64,000 nt of DNA from the NCBI RefSeq assembly GCF_043290135.1, contig NC_134704.1, positions 20,840,001-20,904,000 of the forward strand. Direction: 5' to 3'. This document shows positions 24,156 to 36,574 of the stretch, one piece after another (the first letter of the stretch is position 1; every line of letters starts with the position of its first letter). The position numbers were made by a program, and so were the translations under genes. This stretch comes from Rhipicephalus microplus. Lineage: Eukaryota > Arthropoda > Arachnida > Ixodida > Ixodidae. Below the pieces are notes generated by a model that saw only the letters and a program-made list of their open reading frames with translations, was not told where the DNA came from and ran no database searches.

Positions 24156-26465
24156 ATATCTATAAATTTTTGCGTTGTTTCACGCTTCATGCAGGTAGCT
24201 TTCCCCGACATTAGACGCCCGATTCTTATCTCTTAAAACTCCCTGCATTGGACGTCGTAGCTGCCAACTCTGCGAGTCGGCGCATTGCGGTATACGCGAT
24301 GATGAAGCCAACGTGGCGCTCGCGATAGGAGGACCATTTTTTTCCGGCGATTAAACGGCAGCGCGTCGGAGCGTTTCAGCTAGCGTCAATAGCGCTGCGT
24401 CCTCACTCCTTTTCATACGCGGCGGTCCGACGCAAAGGCCCCCATTGTCCCCTCTATCGCAGAGCGTATAAGCTGGTCGGCGCTAACTCGTCTGTGCGTG
24501 GCACGTGTGTGCGTGTGCGTGCGCACCAACATCAGCCGTCTCGAACGGGCGATTGTTCGGAGCGGCTGCACGCCAGGCCCGTCAAGGCTGTCGCTATGCG
24601 CTCGTCTTCACAGAGCCGCGGCTGCGCACACGTACACGAGCTCTTGCGCGTTACACATGAACTCGTCGCTACATTGTTATAGATCGCAGATTCTGACCTG
24701 GTTTCTTCTGTTCAAACATGGCTTGTCCCGGTTCAATGAGAATGCAAGCTGTGTCTGTGCGGTGGATCAGTTTGGCGCGCGCTGAATGAAAACACACGCT
24801 CGGTATAGGAGTGAATGCATGGCTCGTTGGTTGGTCGAACTTTGCCGGCAGAAACACCACCGCCGCCACCGTTTCCATCGCTAACGCGACGGCCATCGAA
24901 TCACCATCACCCACCATGGCAACCATGAGCACCACCATTATTCACAACACACCTTTCCGTTTGATGCTTGCCAAACACATGCTTGCAAAACTCACTTTCA
25001 TTGGTTTAGCTAAAACAGATAACCGGAGGAAGAGAAATAATCTAGACAAAGCCTTTTGGTCACAGCCTTGCAACGCGCCCCATGAATTCGATCATTCCAG
25101 TGACTATAGGCGGCGCAACGGTACGTCGAAATGGCGGACGAGACGGTGAAGTCGCGAGCGTGCACGTCAGCGTCGCTGAGCATGAAGACGCGTTCATTGG
25201 TTCATGACCACTGAGAGACCAAACTGCGTCACTGACTGCGTCGCAGATTATCACCGTGTGACAGCTTCGGAGCACGGCTACATGGCGCCGCTTGCGTCGC
25301 TGGAATGACCGAATCGTCACCACCGTAACATCACTTGACGGATTTCAATTAACTTCCCCGTATGGTACCGTTTCGAACCAGAAAAAAGATAGCAGTAGTT
25401 CGATGGGTGGCTGGTATGCAGCCTTTCCACGCTTAGTTCGTTAGTGGTACACATGTGACTGCATGCGCATCGCATCGGTGGATTTGTAAACAATCACAGG
25501 CGCGTTTCCTAAAGCTGGAAAGGTGCCCGAGCTGTTAGCACCACTCGATTCATAACTCACTCACATAATAGCGCCCGTGTTTGCGCACAAAAGTGTAGTG
25601 GCGTCAAGCAGAACGCATACCCCCCCACTGGCGAGATACTATGTATATATATATATCGCAACGTGCAAAGAACAGGACACACGGCTTCCTTTCGACGTTA
25701 ACAGCAATGCTCTATTCGCACACAAAAACAAAACGCAAGAGCAGACGCGCAACGTCGTCTTCCTCGAAAACGCCAGAGACCACCACACGTGATGCTGGCT
25801 TCTTCCTCCTTTTGTGCTTACGGCTAATAACCGTGACAATATATAACAATGAACCCAGAGCATGTAGAGCGTGTCGGCGCGCGTATCAGGCGCTAAGTGC
25901 GAGAATCAGTTTACGCGAATCGGCTCGCGGGAGAAAGCCGTAATGAATGGTGCCTATTGGCATCTCGGGCATACATATAGACACCTGTACCTGGGGCGCC
26001 TCTGTCCTCATCCCCGCCATGTCTAATTGAGAGAGGCACGACGATTAATCGCGCGTACCATTGCTTGCACACCGAATGTGCGGCGCGGATGTTTGCGTTC
26101 GTAGGCAAAGCGTGCAGCACGAGGTTCTGTTTGATCATGCACTGTCTGAGGTGTATTTTCGTATATGTCCATGCCTCTTGTCCATACCTTTTAGGCCGTC
26201 CGCTGAGATAGGAGCGAGTGGAAGACAAAGAAGACATGTGCGATCGCAAGAAAAGGGCCGCGACAGTTGTTTATTTGTTTCGTAGACTGACGAATGGAGA
26301 GACCAGCGTTCGAGCTTACCTTCTGTACAAGCTATTCCAACGCCATCTATATAGACCAACGGCGTATTTTAAGAGCGTTCCGACACCCTACCCCTTAATG
26401 TTGCTATTTCTAAATATCTACGTCCATCCCCACACCCACCCCACAAGAAGTGCTCAAATTTTGTG
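24156..26465. other. Unassigned region
   Basis: About 2.3 kb with no recognised gene, tRNA or repeat. The 24300-25300 part is GC-rich with open frames on both strands and no domain. A short (TA)n run lies near 25643-25656. Confidence 0.45.
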
Positions 26466-26540
26466 TGTTTATTTATTTATGTATTTATTTATTTATTTAA
26501 TACTGTAAGCCTTTCTCGGGCTCATACAGGCTGGGCGGGC
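26466..26540 (-). mobile_element. CR1-like LINE 3' end, tail only
   Basis: On the minus strand, GAGCCCGAGAAAGGCTTACA and AGTATT are followed by AAATAAATAAATAAAT. The same order ends the longer LINE piece at 36185-36417. Only about 75 bp is recognisable. Confidence 0.6.
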
Positions 26541-28884
26541 AAATATACACAGTCGCGTACAAACCAGGCGATATCGCACATAGCGGAAGAAAACAGAACC
26601 ACAAGATGCTGGTGAAAAGAAAACTTGAACGATGAAAGCAATTGCACAAAATCATGGGCAGGTCGCAAAGCGTCATCGAGGTATCAGCAGGCGGTACAGT
26701 GATCAGCGCACATACAAACGCACGCACGAACATACATAAAGCAAGGTATACGATCTCAACCCAGAACAAACAGTTCTGCCTATGGGCTCTTGATATTGAA
26801 TGACAAGAGGTCGCCCGTCCCGTGTGAGCTCTAAATTGAGGAGGATGGGCTGTCTTTGCAAGACAGGTCGATGACAGTAGCACAATAGACCCTAAGTGTG
26901 CCTATTGCACGCGGGCGCGTCACGCATTTTTTTTTTTTTTGTGCGACGAATACGCGTCGGTACGGACAACTATATTATACACACAGCCAACGCAGGCACA
27001 GGCAGAGGTCGCAACCACACTGGAAGTCAAAGTAGTGACGAAGGTTTCCTATACAACCAAGTGCTTTATACCGGAATAAAACTAGCTCATCGATCTGAAA
27101 CACAAGACGGGTGGTGAAACACATCATGCGGTATTCATCCAACGCGAAATTGGTGCGAAATCTTGCCGCTTTTAGTACGACGTATACAGTACTCGCGGAT
27201 TCCTATACGCCACGTCAATTTGTTTAATATAACGACTGGTATGCGCAATTGTTCCGTATAACCGTGTCATGTCGCGACGAGTCTACTCTCTAAAGATAAC
27301 GTGAGCTCTGATTTACGCGTTCGAGTCGAAATTACGCCATGATATATAACCCGAAGTGAGGACTGTGAAAACGAAAGTATCTGCGTTAGTGAGCCTTGAA
27401 TGATCTTGTTTCACTCTGCGCAGCCTTATACTTTTCTCTATACCTGCATCTTGTAACCAATGAACGCGGAGATATGGAGCGATGCGACGTCCTGTGGAAG
27501 TCGACCGCAGCAGACTTAAAGAATGAGCTAAGAGAAGAGTGATTGCAATAGCAGTGAAACCGCGCATGCGCACGGACGAAGCCCCGGTTGCGCATCATCG
27601 ACCGCTGGTTTTTCCCCAGACCCCGCGCCCAGCGGTGACAGGAGCAGTGACTCACCGCTCTCGGAATCGGCGGGGGCGGATCTCTCTATAAGTCAGAACA
27701 CCGGCCGCCGATGGTGTCGAAACAACTCGTCCCTACGCCACGAATTCGTTTTGTTATTTTCGCATTTGGCGCTTCATTCGTGTTTTTTTTTTTTTGAAGG
27801 CAATAGCGCACACCCGTATAAGTATAGTTGGAAGCATCAGGAGCGGTTTGACATGCTCTCGTCTGTCAGATATGTAAGCTGAGACACACGCACTTTATTT
27901 CCAGCCTGCATCGTTCAGGTTAGCTGAGTAAACACGTTAGCCGCTATAAGTGGCGTACTACGGCGGATGATTGCTGCACACGAAGGTAGCTAAGAGACAA
28001 AGAGATGAAAAAAAAACAACGAGAGAGACACACGAAAGCCGAAGCGCACTGGAATCTTTGTTGTCCTAAACAAACCAAGCTCGTAAAACATACAGTTACG
28101 CCACTCAGTGCATATATTTACGAGCCCCGGCGACGTAGATTGTCTATCCGAAGGTGGCCCCGCAGCCTTGGACGATGACTGTTGCGCAAGAGCACTGCAA
28201 GATGCTGCACGCACATAACGAGCGCTCTTCAGAGTACGAAGCCTGCTTGCACCAATCAAATGAAAGGGAACATCGCGCGTCGATTGTCAGAAGCGTTCTT
28301 CGCGTAACCGTCGCGCCTTATAACGTCGTTATACGAACCTCTTCATGGCGCGCCTGCGTTTTAGCTCGCCACGCTAACGTCACATGCCGTATCGGCGGCA
28401 GATAGCCTGCAAAGGTCGCAGATGCGTCGCAATCCACTCGCCCTTATCCATGGAGAAGCATTATACGAACACAATTTGCAGCGGTGCTCCCTCGGCCCTT
28501 ATCAGCATGCGCATATCTCTAGAGCAACTATCCCCATTCACCCTCTCTATGCGAGTCCCTTTAACTCGCGCCGATGCCACTTAACCCACCCCGTGATAAC
28601 GGGCGCAGATATGTGCGCACATACAACCACGTAAAAGCCGCAGAGCGGCGGGCACTCAACCGAGAACTTTTCAGTGAGGTATACAGCATACAAATCGCTG
28701 CGGGTCTATCGCCTATAGGCTGCCGGACAGCTGGGCCAACGTCTTAGCGCTTCTTTCTCAGTATACTGTGCGTACAATCACGTGAGAGCACAGCAGCGAA
28801 TTTGCGCTGCGCCACCCGTTAAAGAATTCCTCAATGCTGTTCACTTGACATGGTGTAAACTATATTTTACGGAGGAGTTTCAGT
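26541..28884. other. Unassigned region
   Basis: About 2.3 kb with no recognised gene or repeat apart from a poly(T) run near 26928-26941. Open frames are 60-130 codons and carry no domain. Confidence 0.45.
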
Positions 28885-28897
28885 GCCGCTGTAATGA

Positions 28898-29140
28898 TTG
28901 ATTGATTGATTTGTGGGGTTTAACGTCCCAAAACCACTATATGATTATGAGAGACGCCGTAGTGGAGGGCTCCGGAAATTTTGACCACCTGGGGTTCTTT
29001 AACGTGCACCCAAATCTGAGTACACGGGCCTACGACATTTCCGCCTCCATCGGAAATGCAGCCGCCGCAGCCGTGATTCGATCCCGCGACCTGCGGGTCA
29101 GCAGCCGAGTACCTTAGCCACTAGACCACCGTGGCGGGCC
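28898..29140 (-). mobile_element. Ruka SINE, full length, 13-bp target duplication
   Basis: A 243-bp minus-strand copy. Direct repeats GCCGCTGTAATGA lie at 28885-28897 and 29141-29153. The B-box complement reads GATTCGATCCCGC and the A-box region is intact. Confidence 0.96.
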
Positions 29141-29153
29141 GCCGCTGTAATGA

Positions 29154-29499
29154 GCTGTTAACAGTACAGTTTAACTAATAAACAAACCATATTACGACAA
29201 GCGCATAATCATGAAAATGGTTTTGTTAATGTATTCGATGTTGCATGATGTCACGATACACAAGAACAAAAAGAAAAATCGCATAATAACCCAAGGTGAC
29301 GGCACCTACGCGCCTTACGCAAAATTGAGTATATATTTACAAAGGAGTCACCTTGCGTAGTATAAGCACACGGTTATGTGCTCTGTTGCGCGTCGTGGCG
29401 ACCGCAGTCTGCGGGTAGCGGGGCCGATCGCCGTCGCTCCGTCGAGCCAAGGACTAGGGGAGAGCTTTAAGCAAACTTAACGGATTTATTTACATCTTT
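29154..29499. other. Unassigned region
   Basis: No gene recognised. On the minus strand a GTAAATAAATCC sequence near 29480-29492 looks like a polyadenylation signal downstream of the repeat at 29500-29975, but this is uncertain. Confidence 0.35.
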
Positions 29500-29975
29500 A
29501 CAGTCAGCTGTCGAGATGACAGAAGAGAAGAGAAGAGAAGAGCGATGGGCGAGGCACTGCACGCGGAGTGGTTCCTAAGAGAGAAAGGAAGAGAAAAGTG
29601 AGCCCCGTTATTGTCTGCTTCAGTGAGCGACACCGCCACAGAGCTCACAAAGGGATGGGGGTAAGGAGGGATAAAAGGGTAGAAGTAAAGGTATAGGAAA
29701 GAGGAAGAAGAAGCAACAACAAACTGAGGGGATAGGAGAGACAGGAATGATGGAAGAACGGTCACTGGAGTCCGAGGACGGGGTACACTTGCGAGAGATG
29801 TTGTCGGCGTCTGTAGATGGCGTAGAGCAGGTCCAGTAGGTCAGAGCTGCGCTGTCACCGAAGACCGCCGGCGACAGGAGGTGACGTAGGGCCAGCCCAG
29901 TCGGCCAGAGCTACGATGACGCCGAAGGTCGCGAGCGCGCGGAGCGCGCGGGCGCACAACCGGTCGGCACGAAAT
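29500..29975 (-). repeat. Dispersed repeat, homologous to 38355-38800
   Basis: On the minus strand this shares, in order, GCTCTGGCCGACTGGGCTGG, the CTCCTGTCGCCG motif, CCCCGTCCTCG, CCCCCATCCCT and ACGGGGCTCACTTTTCTCTT with the plus-strand segment at 38355-38800. Both copies contain two tandem repeats of a ~60-bp unit around CGTAGCTCTGGCCGACTGG. The family is unidentified. It could be an LTR or a LINE UTR. Confidence 0.7.
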
Positions 29976-30720
29976 CCAGGGAGCGTCTCCAGGCACTGCA
30001 CGCCCTTTTTGTTGACCGCCGTTCCCTAGGTTCCTGGGTTGGGGATCACTACACAAAACAATGCGGACCAATGGTGATGAGGAAGTTCCTCTCAATGAAG
30101 TACCGCCCATCATGTATGTTCATAGAGGCACAACACAGGCTTACACATACACACACACCCTTGCCACTAGTCGCAGCGCTGCCAAAGAACAGGGAGGGGG
30201 AGAGCGGAAGACGCACGGGCGCCTCGACCCCTTTGGTGCCGGCCTCGGTCTGCGTTCCCACGAGATCTTAGCGCGCCCTTTCGAGAGGTGCCAGGTTCGC
30301 GGAATCCTCTGGGGAGAGCCCTTTGACCAGCGCCGTCGTCGTCTGCTGGTTAACGCGCTAACGATGCGTGGCCCAGGCGGCAGATAGAGCGGCGGCTTCA
30401 AAACCCTCTTTGGCAACATCCCACACAGTTGGCGCCGCTGTCAATCAGTGGGCGCCGTCTCGTGTAGTCGGCCTCTGTTGCTTCCTCCGTCCAGCCTATG
30501 CGAGACTGTTCTTTTGGCACTAATCCGGCGTGGCGAATGACCCGCTGGGTCAAGGCATAGCTTGATCGCTACAGCTCCCGTACCACGGCTGCAGCCGCAG
30601 TAGGCGGCCGACTTTCGTATACAGCACGGTTGTGTGTATATGAGCTTGTTAAACAACCCCGATTAATCGAAATTAACTTAAATGTACCATTCATGCATGC
30701 CTCAGTAACAATACAAATAA
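29976..30720. other. Unassigned region
   Basis: No gene recognised. A short (CACA)n run lies at about 30145-30160. Confidence 0.4.
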
Positions 30721-30960
30721 TATGCGGGTTACTACGTGCCAAAACCACGACATGATCGTGATAGACACCGTAGTACGTGGTGGACTCCCGAGATTTCGTC
30801 CATCTGGTGTTCTCTAACGTCAACTGACATGGCGTAGGGTACAGGCCTCTATGATTTCGTCTCCATCGAAATACGATCAACGCGGCCGGAGTCAAACCCT
30901 AAACATTCGAGCGAGCAGGCGATCACTGTAGCCGCTCATTACCTCGGCGTACTAGGGCGA
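30721..30960 (-). mobile_element. Degenerate tRNA-derived SINE, Ruka-related
   Basis: Family order is retained (GCGGGTTACTACGTGCCAAA, GACACCGTAGTACGTGG, CTAACGTC, GGCCGGAGTCAAACCC, GCCGCTCATTACCTCGGC) with heavy divergence. It may represent an older subfamily. Confidence 0.6.
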
Positions 30961-31479
30961 CTTATAGTGAGACCGTGGTTACGGCTCTTCAAACCCCGTC
31001 ATTTGGAGAGATATTTCGTCCACCACCATATTTCATATATACGCATAGCAACAGCTGTATCGCATACGGTGCTCGTAGCGATGTCAAACCGACAGGCTGA
31101 ATGTAGACCCTAAATTGGGCTATAGTGATGATAAGTGTCAAACAAAAACGAAGGCCCACTTATTTCCAAACAAATATGCCCGTGTGTACTTTGAGTCAAA
31201 CGAATTTTCCGCCTGCGCAAACATTATCAATTTAGCCGCGGTCGTGTGTAATGTTTACGGGGCTTGAGTGCCGAACCAAAACTTGAGGGTATCAGTCCTG
31301 CCGTGGTCGTCACATTTTACTTGAGAGGAAATACTATAGAGCTCCGTGAGCTGTGCGATATCGGTGCAAATTACCACCATCAGCAGCTTGACTGCGCCCG
31401 TGCTGCCGCGCACGTGTGCTGCCGAATGTGCTGTGTTTATCTATCTCCCCTCTCTGCTCTCCATCTTTCATCTCCCCCA
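30961..31479. other. Unassigned region
   Basis: No recognised gene or repeat. Confidence 0.4.
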
Positions 31480-31565
31480 TTCCCCTCCCATGCGCAGGGT
31501 AGCAAACCGGCTGCCTATAGGCTGGTTAACCTCCCTGCCGTTCTTTTCCACCTATTTTCCTTCCT
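31480..31565 (+). mobile_element. LINE 3'-end fragment (CTCCCTGCC tail module)
   Basis: GCGCAGGGTAGCAAACCGG, then GGTTAACCTCCCTGCCG, preceded by a pyrimidine-rich run. It directly abuts the reverse-oriented RTE-like fragment that follows, so one inserted beside or into the other. Confidence 0.7.
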
Positions 31566-31574
31566 TGACTGCGC

Positions 31575-31790
31575 CATCTGCCCGACAAAGTTTTCTCCCA
31601 TGTTGCGCCAATCAACCTGGACCCATGCTTTTTGCTGCCACGTTGTACCTGCAAACTTCTCAATCCCATCTGTGCACCTGATTTTCTGTCTCCCTCTCAC
31701 ACGTTTGCCTTCTCTGGGAATCCAGTCAGTTGCCCTTAATGAGCAGCGCGTATCCTGGCTAGGTGCCCGGCCCATGTCCATCGTTGCAGT
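31575..31790 (-). pseudogene. RTE-like LINE C-terminal fragment
   Basis: On the minus strand the frame ending near 31580 reads WIPREGKRVRGRQKIRCTDG, with later WRNMGENFVGQM. These correspond closely to the intact-looking RTE-type tail at 37164-37478 (YIPREGKRVKGRQKVRWTDE, WRNMGEAFVLQWM). This is the extreme C-terminus of a non-LTR ORF, beyond the reverse transcriptase palm. The start is truncated and substitutions have accumulated. No GATGAT tail survives, because the next element adjoins at the left. Confidence 0.8.
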
Positions 31791-31794
31791 TTAA

Positions 31795-31880
31795 AGAACA
31801 ACAGACGACCTAAATTTCCGGGGCTCTCCACAACAGTGTGCCTCATCCTGTCGTGGTTCTGACACGGAAAACCCCAGAAA
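31795..31880 (+). mobile_element. SINE body fragment, Ruka-related
   Basis: TTAAAGAACAACAGACGACC, AAATTTCCGGGGCTCTCCAC and GTGCCTCATCCTGTCGTGG correspond to the 3' half of the SINE body. The head is absent. Confidence 0.5.
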
Positions 31881-32865
31881 TTCAAAACGGAATAAAAGAA
31901 ATTATGGAAGTCACATAAACGCACTGCAGGTGAAAAAGAGAAGCGAGGGTGAACTGGAGTGATGTGAGGGTGAAGCAGAGGGAAAGGAAAAGTGGGAGAG
32001 AGTGAAGCACAGCATAGGCACGTGTATAGAATAATATAGTATAGTATCGTATAGAGAAGGTTGAGAAAGGAAAGTAAGGAAAGTAAGGGTGAGGAATATA
32101 AAGAAATTAAGGGGTGGAAGAGGGTGGAGCATACAATAGGCATGTATATAGTATAGTATAGTATGGTACGGCATAGTATAGCAATGGGTGAGAAAGGGAA
32201 GCAAGGGTGAGGATAAGGGAAAGGAGGATGGGAATGCCACTAGCTCCACTGTTCCCTCAGCCTTCGCCCCACCAGTGCGTAGCAGCCCGAATATTATTTA
32301 TTGTGATCACATTGAGAAAGCTTGAGAAAGTGGACGCTTCAACCGCGACACCATAAAAGTATAATTAAAAACACATCTTTTGTTTTCTTTTGTCTCTCCT
32401 TCTCACTCTCAACTCTTTTCTTTTTCACAGAAAACTATGCCCCAGTCTTATTGTTCTTGTGGCAAACTCTATGCTTGACCTCACGATGTCTTCGCAATTC
32501 GAAAGACGAAAATATATCGCCGTAGTTGGCATCGTGCATGTAAATGTCTATTCGTGAGTTTATTTGTGCAATTTTGCAATTGTTGAAAATTTTACGCCGG
32601 AAACTATCATTTAAAATAGTTGAGTAGACGGCGTAACACATGTATTTATGGGCATCAATTTCTTCTTAAATACAGTTATTTAAAAAAGTTTACCAGATCA
32701 TCACTATATGGTGTTATTCGATGCGGGCAGCAAGGGAAATGACCCGTTCATAACAGAACGCGCCGCGAGCCAACTACGCGATGCGGGCGTTGATACTGTT
32801 TCCAAAAATCAAAGGGCTAAGCGATCGTTTCTAGGTGTTTTAAACACAGTCTGATGGGTTTACCC
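31881..32865. other. Unassigned region with TATAG-rich repeats
   Basis: Imperfect GTATA repeats lie at about 32023-32055 and 32142-32180, within a GAAAGG/AAGG-rich purine segment. No gene recognised. Confidence 0.45.
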
Positions 32866-32970
32866 TCTTCTCTTTTTTCTCTCCCATTCTCTTTCCCTCG
32901 GCGTAGGATAGCAAACCGCGCGAGCATCTGGTTACCATCTTGCCTTTCCTTCCTCATACTCTTCTTTTTC
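32866..32970 (+). mobile_element. LINE 3'-end fragment (CTCCCTGCC tail module)
   Basis: A diverged copy: GGCGTAGGATAGCAAACCGC, CTGGTTACCATCTTGCC, preceded by a CT-rich leader. Confidence 0.6.
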
Positions 32971-33761
<791 letters not shown>

Positions 33762-33944
33762 TTTTGTAACAAGACCAACCATAAGGTCTTTGTACGCGCA
33801 CACCGAAATAAAACAATCAAACTAAACAATACATTACAGAAAGTCTTCAGCAAGATAAATCAAACGAAAAGATCGAAAACGCACAGATAAAGAAAAACAA
33901 CGCAAAATAGGACGAGTAAAAAAGACAAGACGATAATAATAGTT

Positions 33945-34085
33945 GGGGCGTTTTACGTACCAAAACCTCGATATGGTTGTGGGGCACGCCGTAGAGTGTA
34001 AAGGGCCCCGGAAATATCAACCATCAGGAGTCCTTTAACGTGCACCAACATCGCACAACACCGGGAACAGTAATCGAACCTTTCT
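33945..34085 (-). mobile_element. Degenerate SINE, Ruka-related
   Basis: GGGGCGTTTTACGTACCAAA, GGGCACGCCGTAGAG, GGGCCCCGGAAATATC, CTTTAACGTGCACC and AGTAATCGAACC follow the family order with many changes. The right end abuts the LINE fragment. Confidence 0.6.
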
Positions 34086-34135
34086 TAGGATGACGTTGCT
34101 CTCCCATAGTAAAGTACTAAGTACTCTAGATCGTT

Positions 34136-34545
34136 TCAAATCGGAAGGGTGTGCTCTTCTTGATGCGATGTGCGAGTCGCGTTGTCTGCGGAATCATTGG
34201 CACTGATCCCACAATGGCCAGGAAGCCACTGAAACTTGACCTCGTGGCCTGTTTCTGTGACGTGGTGAACAAGCTTGACAACTCCGTTAGTTAATTGTTC
34301 ATGGCAACCTCGTCGAAGGACTGACTGCATGCTCTGTAGGGCTGGTCTCGAGTCGGAAAACACAGCCCATTTACTCGGTCTTTGGGACTTTATGTACTCT
34401 AGGGCGCCACGCAAAGCCGCAAGTTCTGCCGCCGATTCCTTTGTCAAGGACTGACGCTGCAGAGCAACTTCGTCACCTGGCACGTAGTCTGAGTCTGCAG
34501 GAGTAGAACACCCCAAGCATAAGACATACGAGACTATACCAAATA
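34136..34545 (-). pseudogene. RNase H domain remnant of a LINE (inverted)
   Basis: Minus-strand frame of about 136 residues with the RNase H1 fold order: ESAAELAALRGALEYI (the catalytic Glu region), WAVFSDSRPALQSMQS (catalytic Asp), WLPGHCGISANDSADNATR (the His-loop and last acidic position). The first catalytic Asp, normally in a TDGS motif upstream of the Glu, is not recognisable. The expected place reads CLGCST. In the parent LINE this domain would remove RNA from the cDNA hybrid. Here it is truncated at both ends, inverted and probably inactive. The polarity relative to the following tail is the unusual point. Confidence 0.85.
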
Positions 34546-34561
34546 AACCCTCGACTGGAAC

Positions 34562-34903
34562 TTCGACCTCCATCCGGACTTCGTCGACGTGAAGCTTCGC
34601 TTCTTTGTCGCCTTTGGTTGGGGGTTGCCTTCACAAAAGCATATACAACCCTCATCGGATTGACGTCTGCGCACCAAATGCGACGTCTGCTGCACCAAAG
34701 AAGACATCGACCATCTGATATGCCATTGCACTCGATTTGCCTCTGAAAGACAGAAGCTTTCGGACGCATTGCGACAATTGGACGATCGGCCACTCTCTGT
34801 GCAGATACTACTGGAACACCGTCATCGCCTTTCGTCGCCTCAAAAAGCAGTCAAAGCTGTATTGTGCTTTTTGATGACTACAGGCCTACGTGACCACCTT
34901 TAA
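34562..34903 (+). pseudogene. LINE ORF2 C-terminal tail with CCHC-like motif, frameshifted
   Basis: The first frame reads REASLLCRLWLGVAFTKAYT, the segment that follows RNase H in arthropod I-type LINEs. Near 34670 the frame shifts and continues CDVCCTKEDIDHLICHC, a C-X2-C-X8-H-X4-C type cysteine/histidine motif, then RPLSVQILLEHRHRLSS and a stop after GLRDHL. The motif probably binds nucleic acid in the parent protein. One frameshift and the inverted upstream segment show that this copy cannot make a working ORF2. Confidence 0.82.
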
Positions 34904-35105
34904 CTTTTGTGTAGTGCCACCGCTGCATACGCACCAGCCGATTGACTGACAATCCTCCTTTTTCGTTTTTTCTCCCTCTCTTTCTGTTCTCTTTCCTCTC
35001 TCTCTCATCTTTATGCCCCCTTCCCATTCCCCCAGCGTAGGGTAGCAAACCGGGCATGTGTCTGGTTAACCTCCCTGCCTTCCTTCTTGCTGTTTATCCC
35101 CCCCA

Positions 35106-35814
35106 CCCCCCTCCTAAATCGTTAACCACTTTTTTCTAAACGCACATTTTACCTACACATTGTAATGCGACCGCCTTGGCCGGGACCGAACTCGCTACCT
35201 TCGAGCCTACAGCCGAGAACCATAACTACGGTACCACAGAGGCCTATACGTTCCCAGCACATTCAAGGAAAACCTGGGCTCATAATTCTGCTATATATTT
35301 CAAGTTTGTTTTAAAAATTACTCGGGCAATGCTAGGTTCATTATATACGAATGACACTGTGGTCTCTTGCGAGGATATCACGAGAACGGTAAGCGCTTAA
35401 GAGTAACTCGAGATATATGCTCTTCAACGACCAAACGCATACTTTACATCTAACGATGAAGAGAATTGGGCGATAAAACGTGGCAATCGTAATTCGGGCT
35501 CGCTGCTAGCGTAATGAGCGAGATGACGAACGACGCCAGTGCCGACGAGGGAGCGGGGTTCTTTCTTTGTCAAAGAAGTCTCCGAAGGGCTGCCGGCCTG
35601 ATGTCCGCAGTGCCGTCCTTACTAGCTGCAGAAAGCGAGGCGCCGTGCTGTCACATGCCGTAAACAGTTCCCCTAGACGACCACAATGGTTTCCGCGGAC
35701 GCAACATCTTCCTTGGAAGAGACAGCGGCGTCAGCCCCGACGAGAACACGCGCCGCTAATTGAGCGAGCAGTTCGGCGGACCTTTTTGAACTTTGTTGTG
35801 GCGGCCCCTTTTTG
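35106..35814. other. Unassigned region
   Basis: No gene recognised. 35520-35800 is GC-rich with an open frame of 82 codons without domain. Confidence 0.4.
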
Positions 35815-36130
35815 ATGTACTCTGTCGTCTGAGCGTGGGACACCTCCCCCAGCGGCTTTCACTCGACAAGGAAGAGCCACGTTGGTGCCACCTTGCAGTG
35901 CAATAACCACGCCCTAATAGGTGACGTATACCTGGGCGGGTGTGGGCGTCACCATTGCAAGTTGTATATGGTACATGTGATTGAACAGTGCAATCTGCAC
36001 GCTTTCCCCAATCTATAGGGATCTGGGAAGAACGTACCCTTTATAACGAGCCGCCCAGCTCATTTGAGAGCGCTCGCCATGTACAGAATGTAAATAAACC
36101 CTTAAGTTCGCCTTCCACCTGCCTCTTCAT
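35815..36130 (+). repeat. Possible LTR-like segment
   Basis: A TATA-like TTTATAACGAG at about 36031 is followed about 55 bp later by GTAAATAAACCC near 36090, then a CT-rich end. This compact spacing resembles an LTR promoter plus poly(A) signal. Ends and target duplication could not be fixed. It may be a solo LTR fragment or an unrelated promoter-like sequence. Confidence 0.3.
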
Positions 36131-36184
36131 CCCGGGTCTTCGTTGGCTGCAAAGGCCGGTCGCAACTGCAGTGTCACACGGTTC

Positions 36185-36417
36185 ATTGCACACGCATGAA
36201 TATGCACAGGTCGACACAAAAGTACCACTTGTTTCCCTTTTACATTTATGTAAAAGACAGTTCTGGAACTGTCTTGCCGCCGATTTCATTGAGAATGTAG
36301 ACACAGTTGAATCTTTTGTTGGTAAATTAGAATTGTCATTGTATGATGTAGTTCCCACTCTGTAACAGCCCGACAGGGCTTACAGTATTGTGAATAAATA
36401 AATAAATAAATAAATAC
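36185..36417 (+). pseudogene. CR1-like LINE ORF2 C-terminus and 3' tail
   Basis: The + strand frame reads FWNCLAADFIENVDTVESF and KLELSLYDVVPTL before a stop at about 36365. This resembles the end of CR1/Jockey-type ORF2 proteins, where a W-N-x-L motif precedes a final helical segment. The 3' UTR is only about 25 bp (CAGCCCGACAGGGCTTACAG) and runs into TGAATAAATAAATAAATAAA, a microsatellite-like LINE tail. The 5' end is truncated. The minus-strand tail at 26466-26540 is the same family. Confidence 0.7.
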
Positions 36418-36574
36418 TGTATTCCTCTCCTTCTCCCCCCCCCCCCCGCAAGAAAACATTTAAAAAAAGCATACGAGAAACCTCCATAAACGGGAGCTTT
36501 CCGAGATATGCGTTGCACTAAAAGGCGGTTGGTGTGTAAAAGTGTGGTGCATAATATGGTAACTTGTGAATGTT

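Larger units (their letters stand above)
34130..35105 (+). mobile_element. I-type (RNase H-bearing) LINE 3' end with inverted 5' segment
   Basis: The right part (from about 34562) is read on the + strand: ORF2 C-terminal tail, stop at about 34903, then a CT-rich 3' UTR ending in the GTAGGGTAGCAAACCGGGCA / GGTTAACCTCCCTGCC module near 35035-35085. The left part (34136 to about 34545) holds the RNase H region of the same kind of ORF on the opposite strand. RNase H normally lies just upstream of this tail on the same strand, so the 5' part is inverted. Target duplications were not resolved. Confidence 0.8.
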
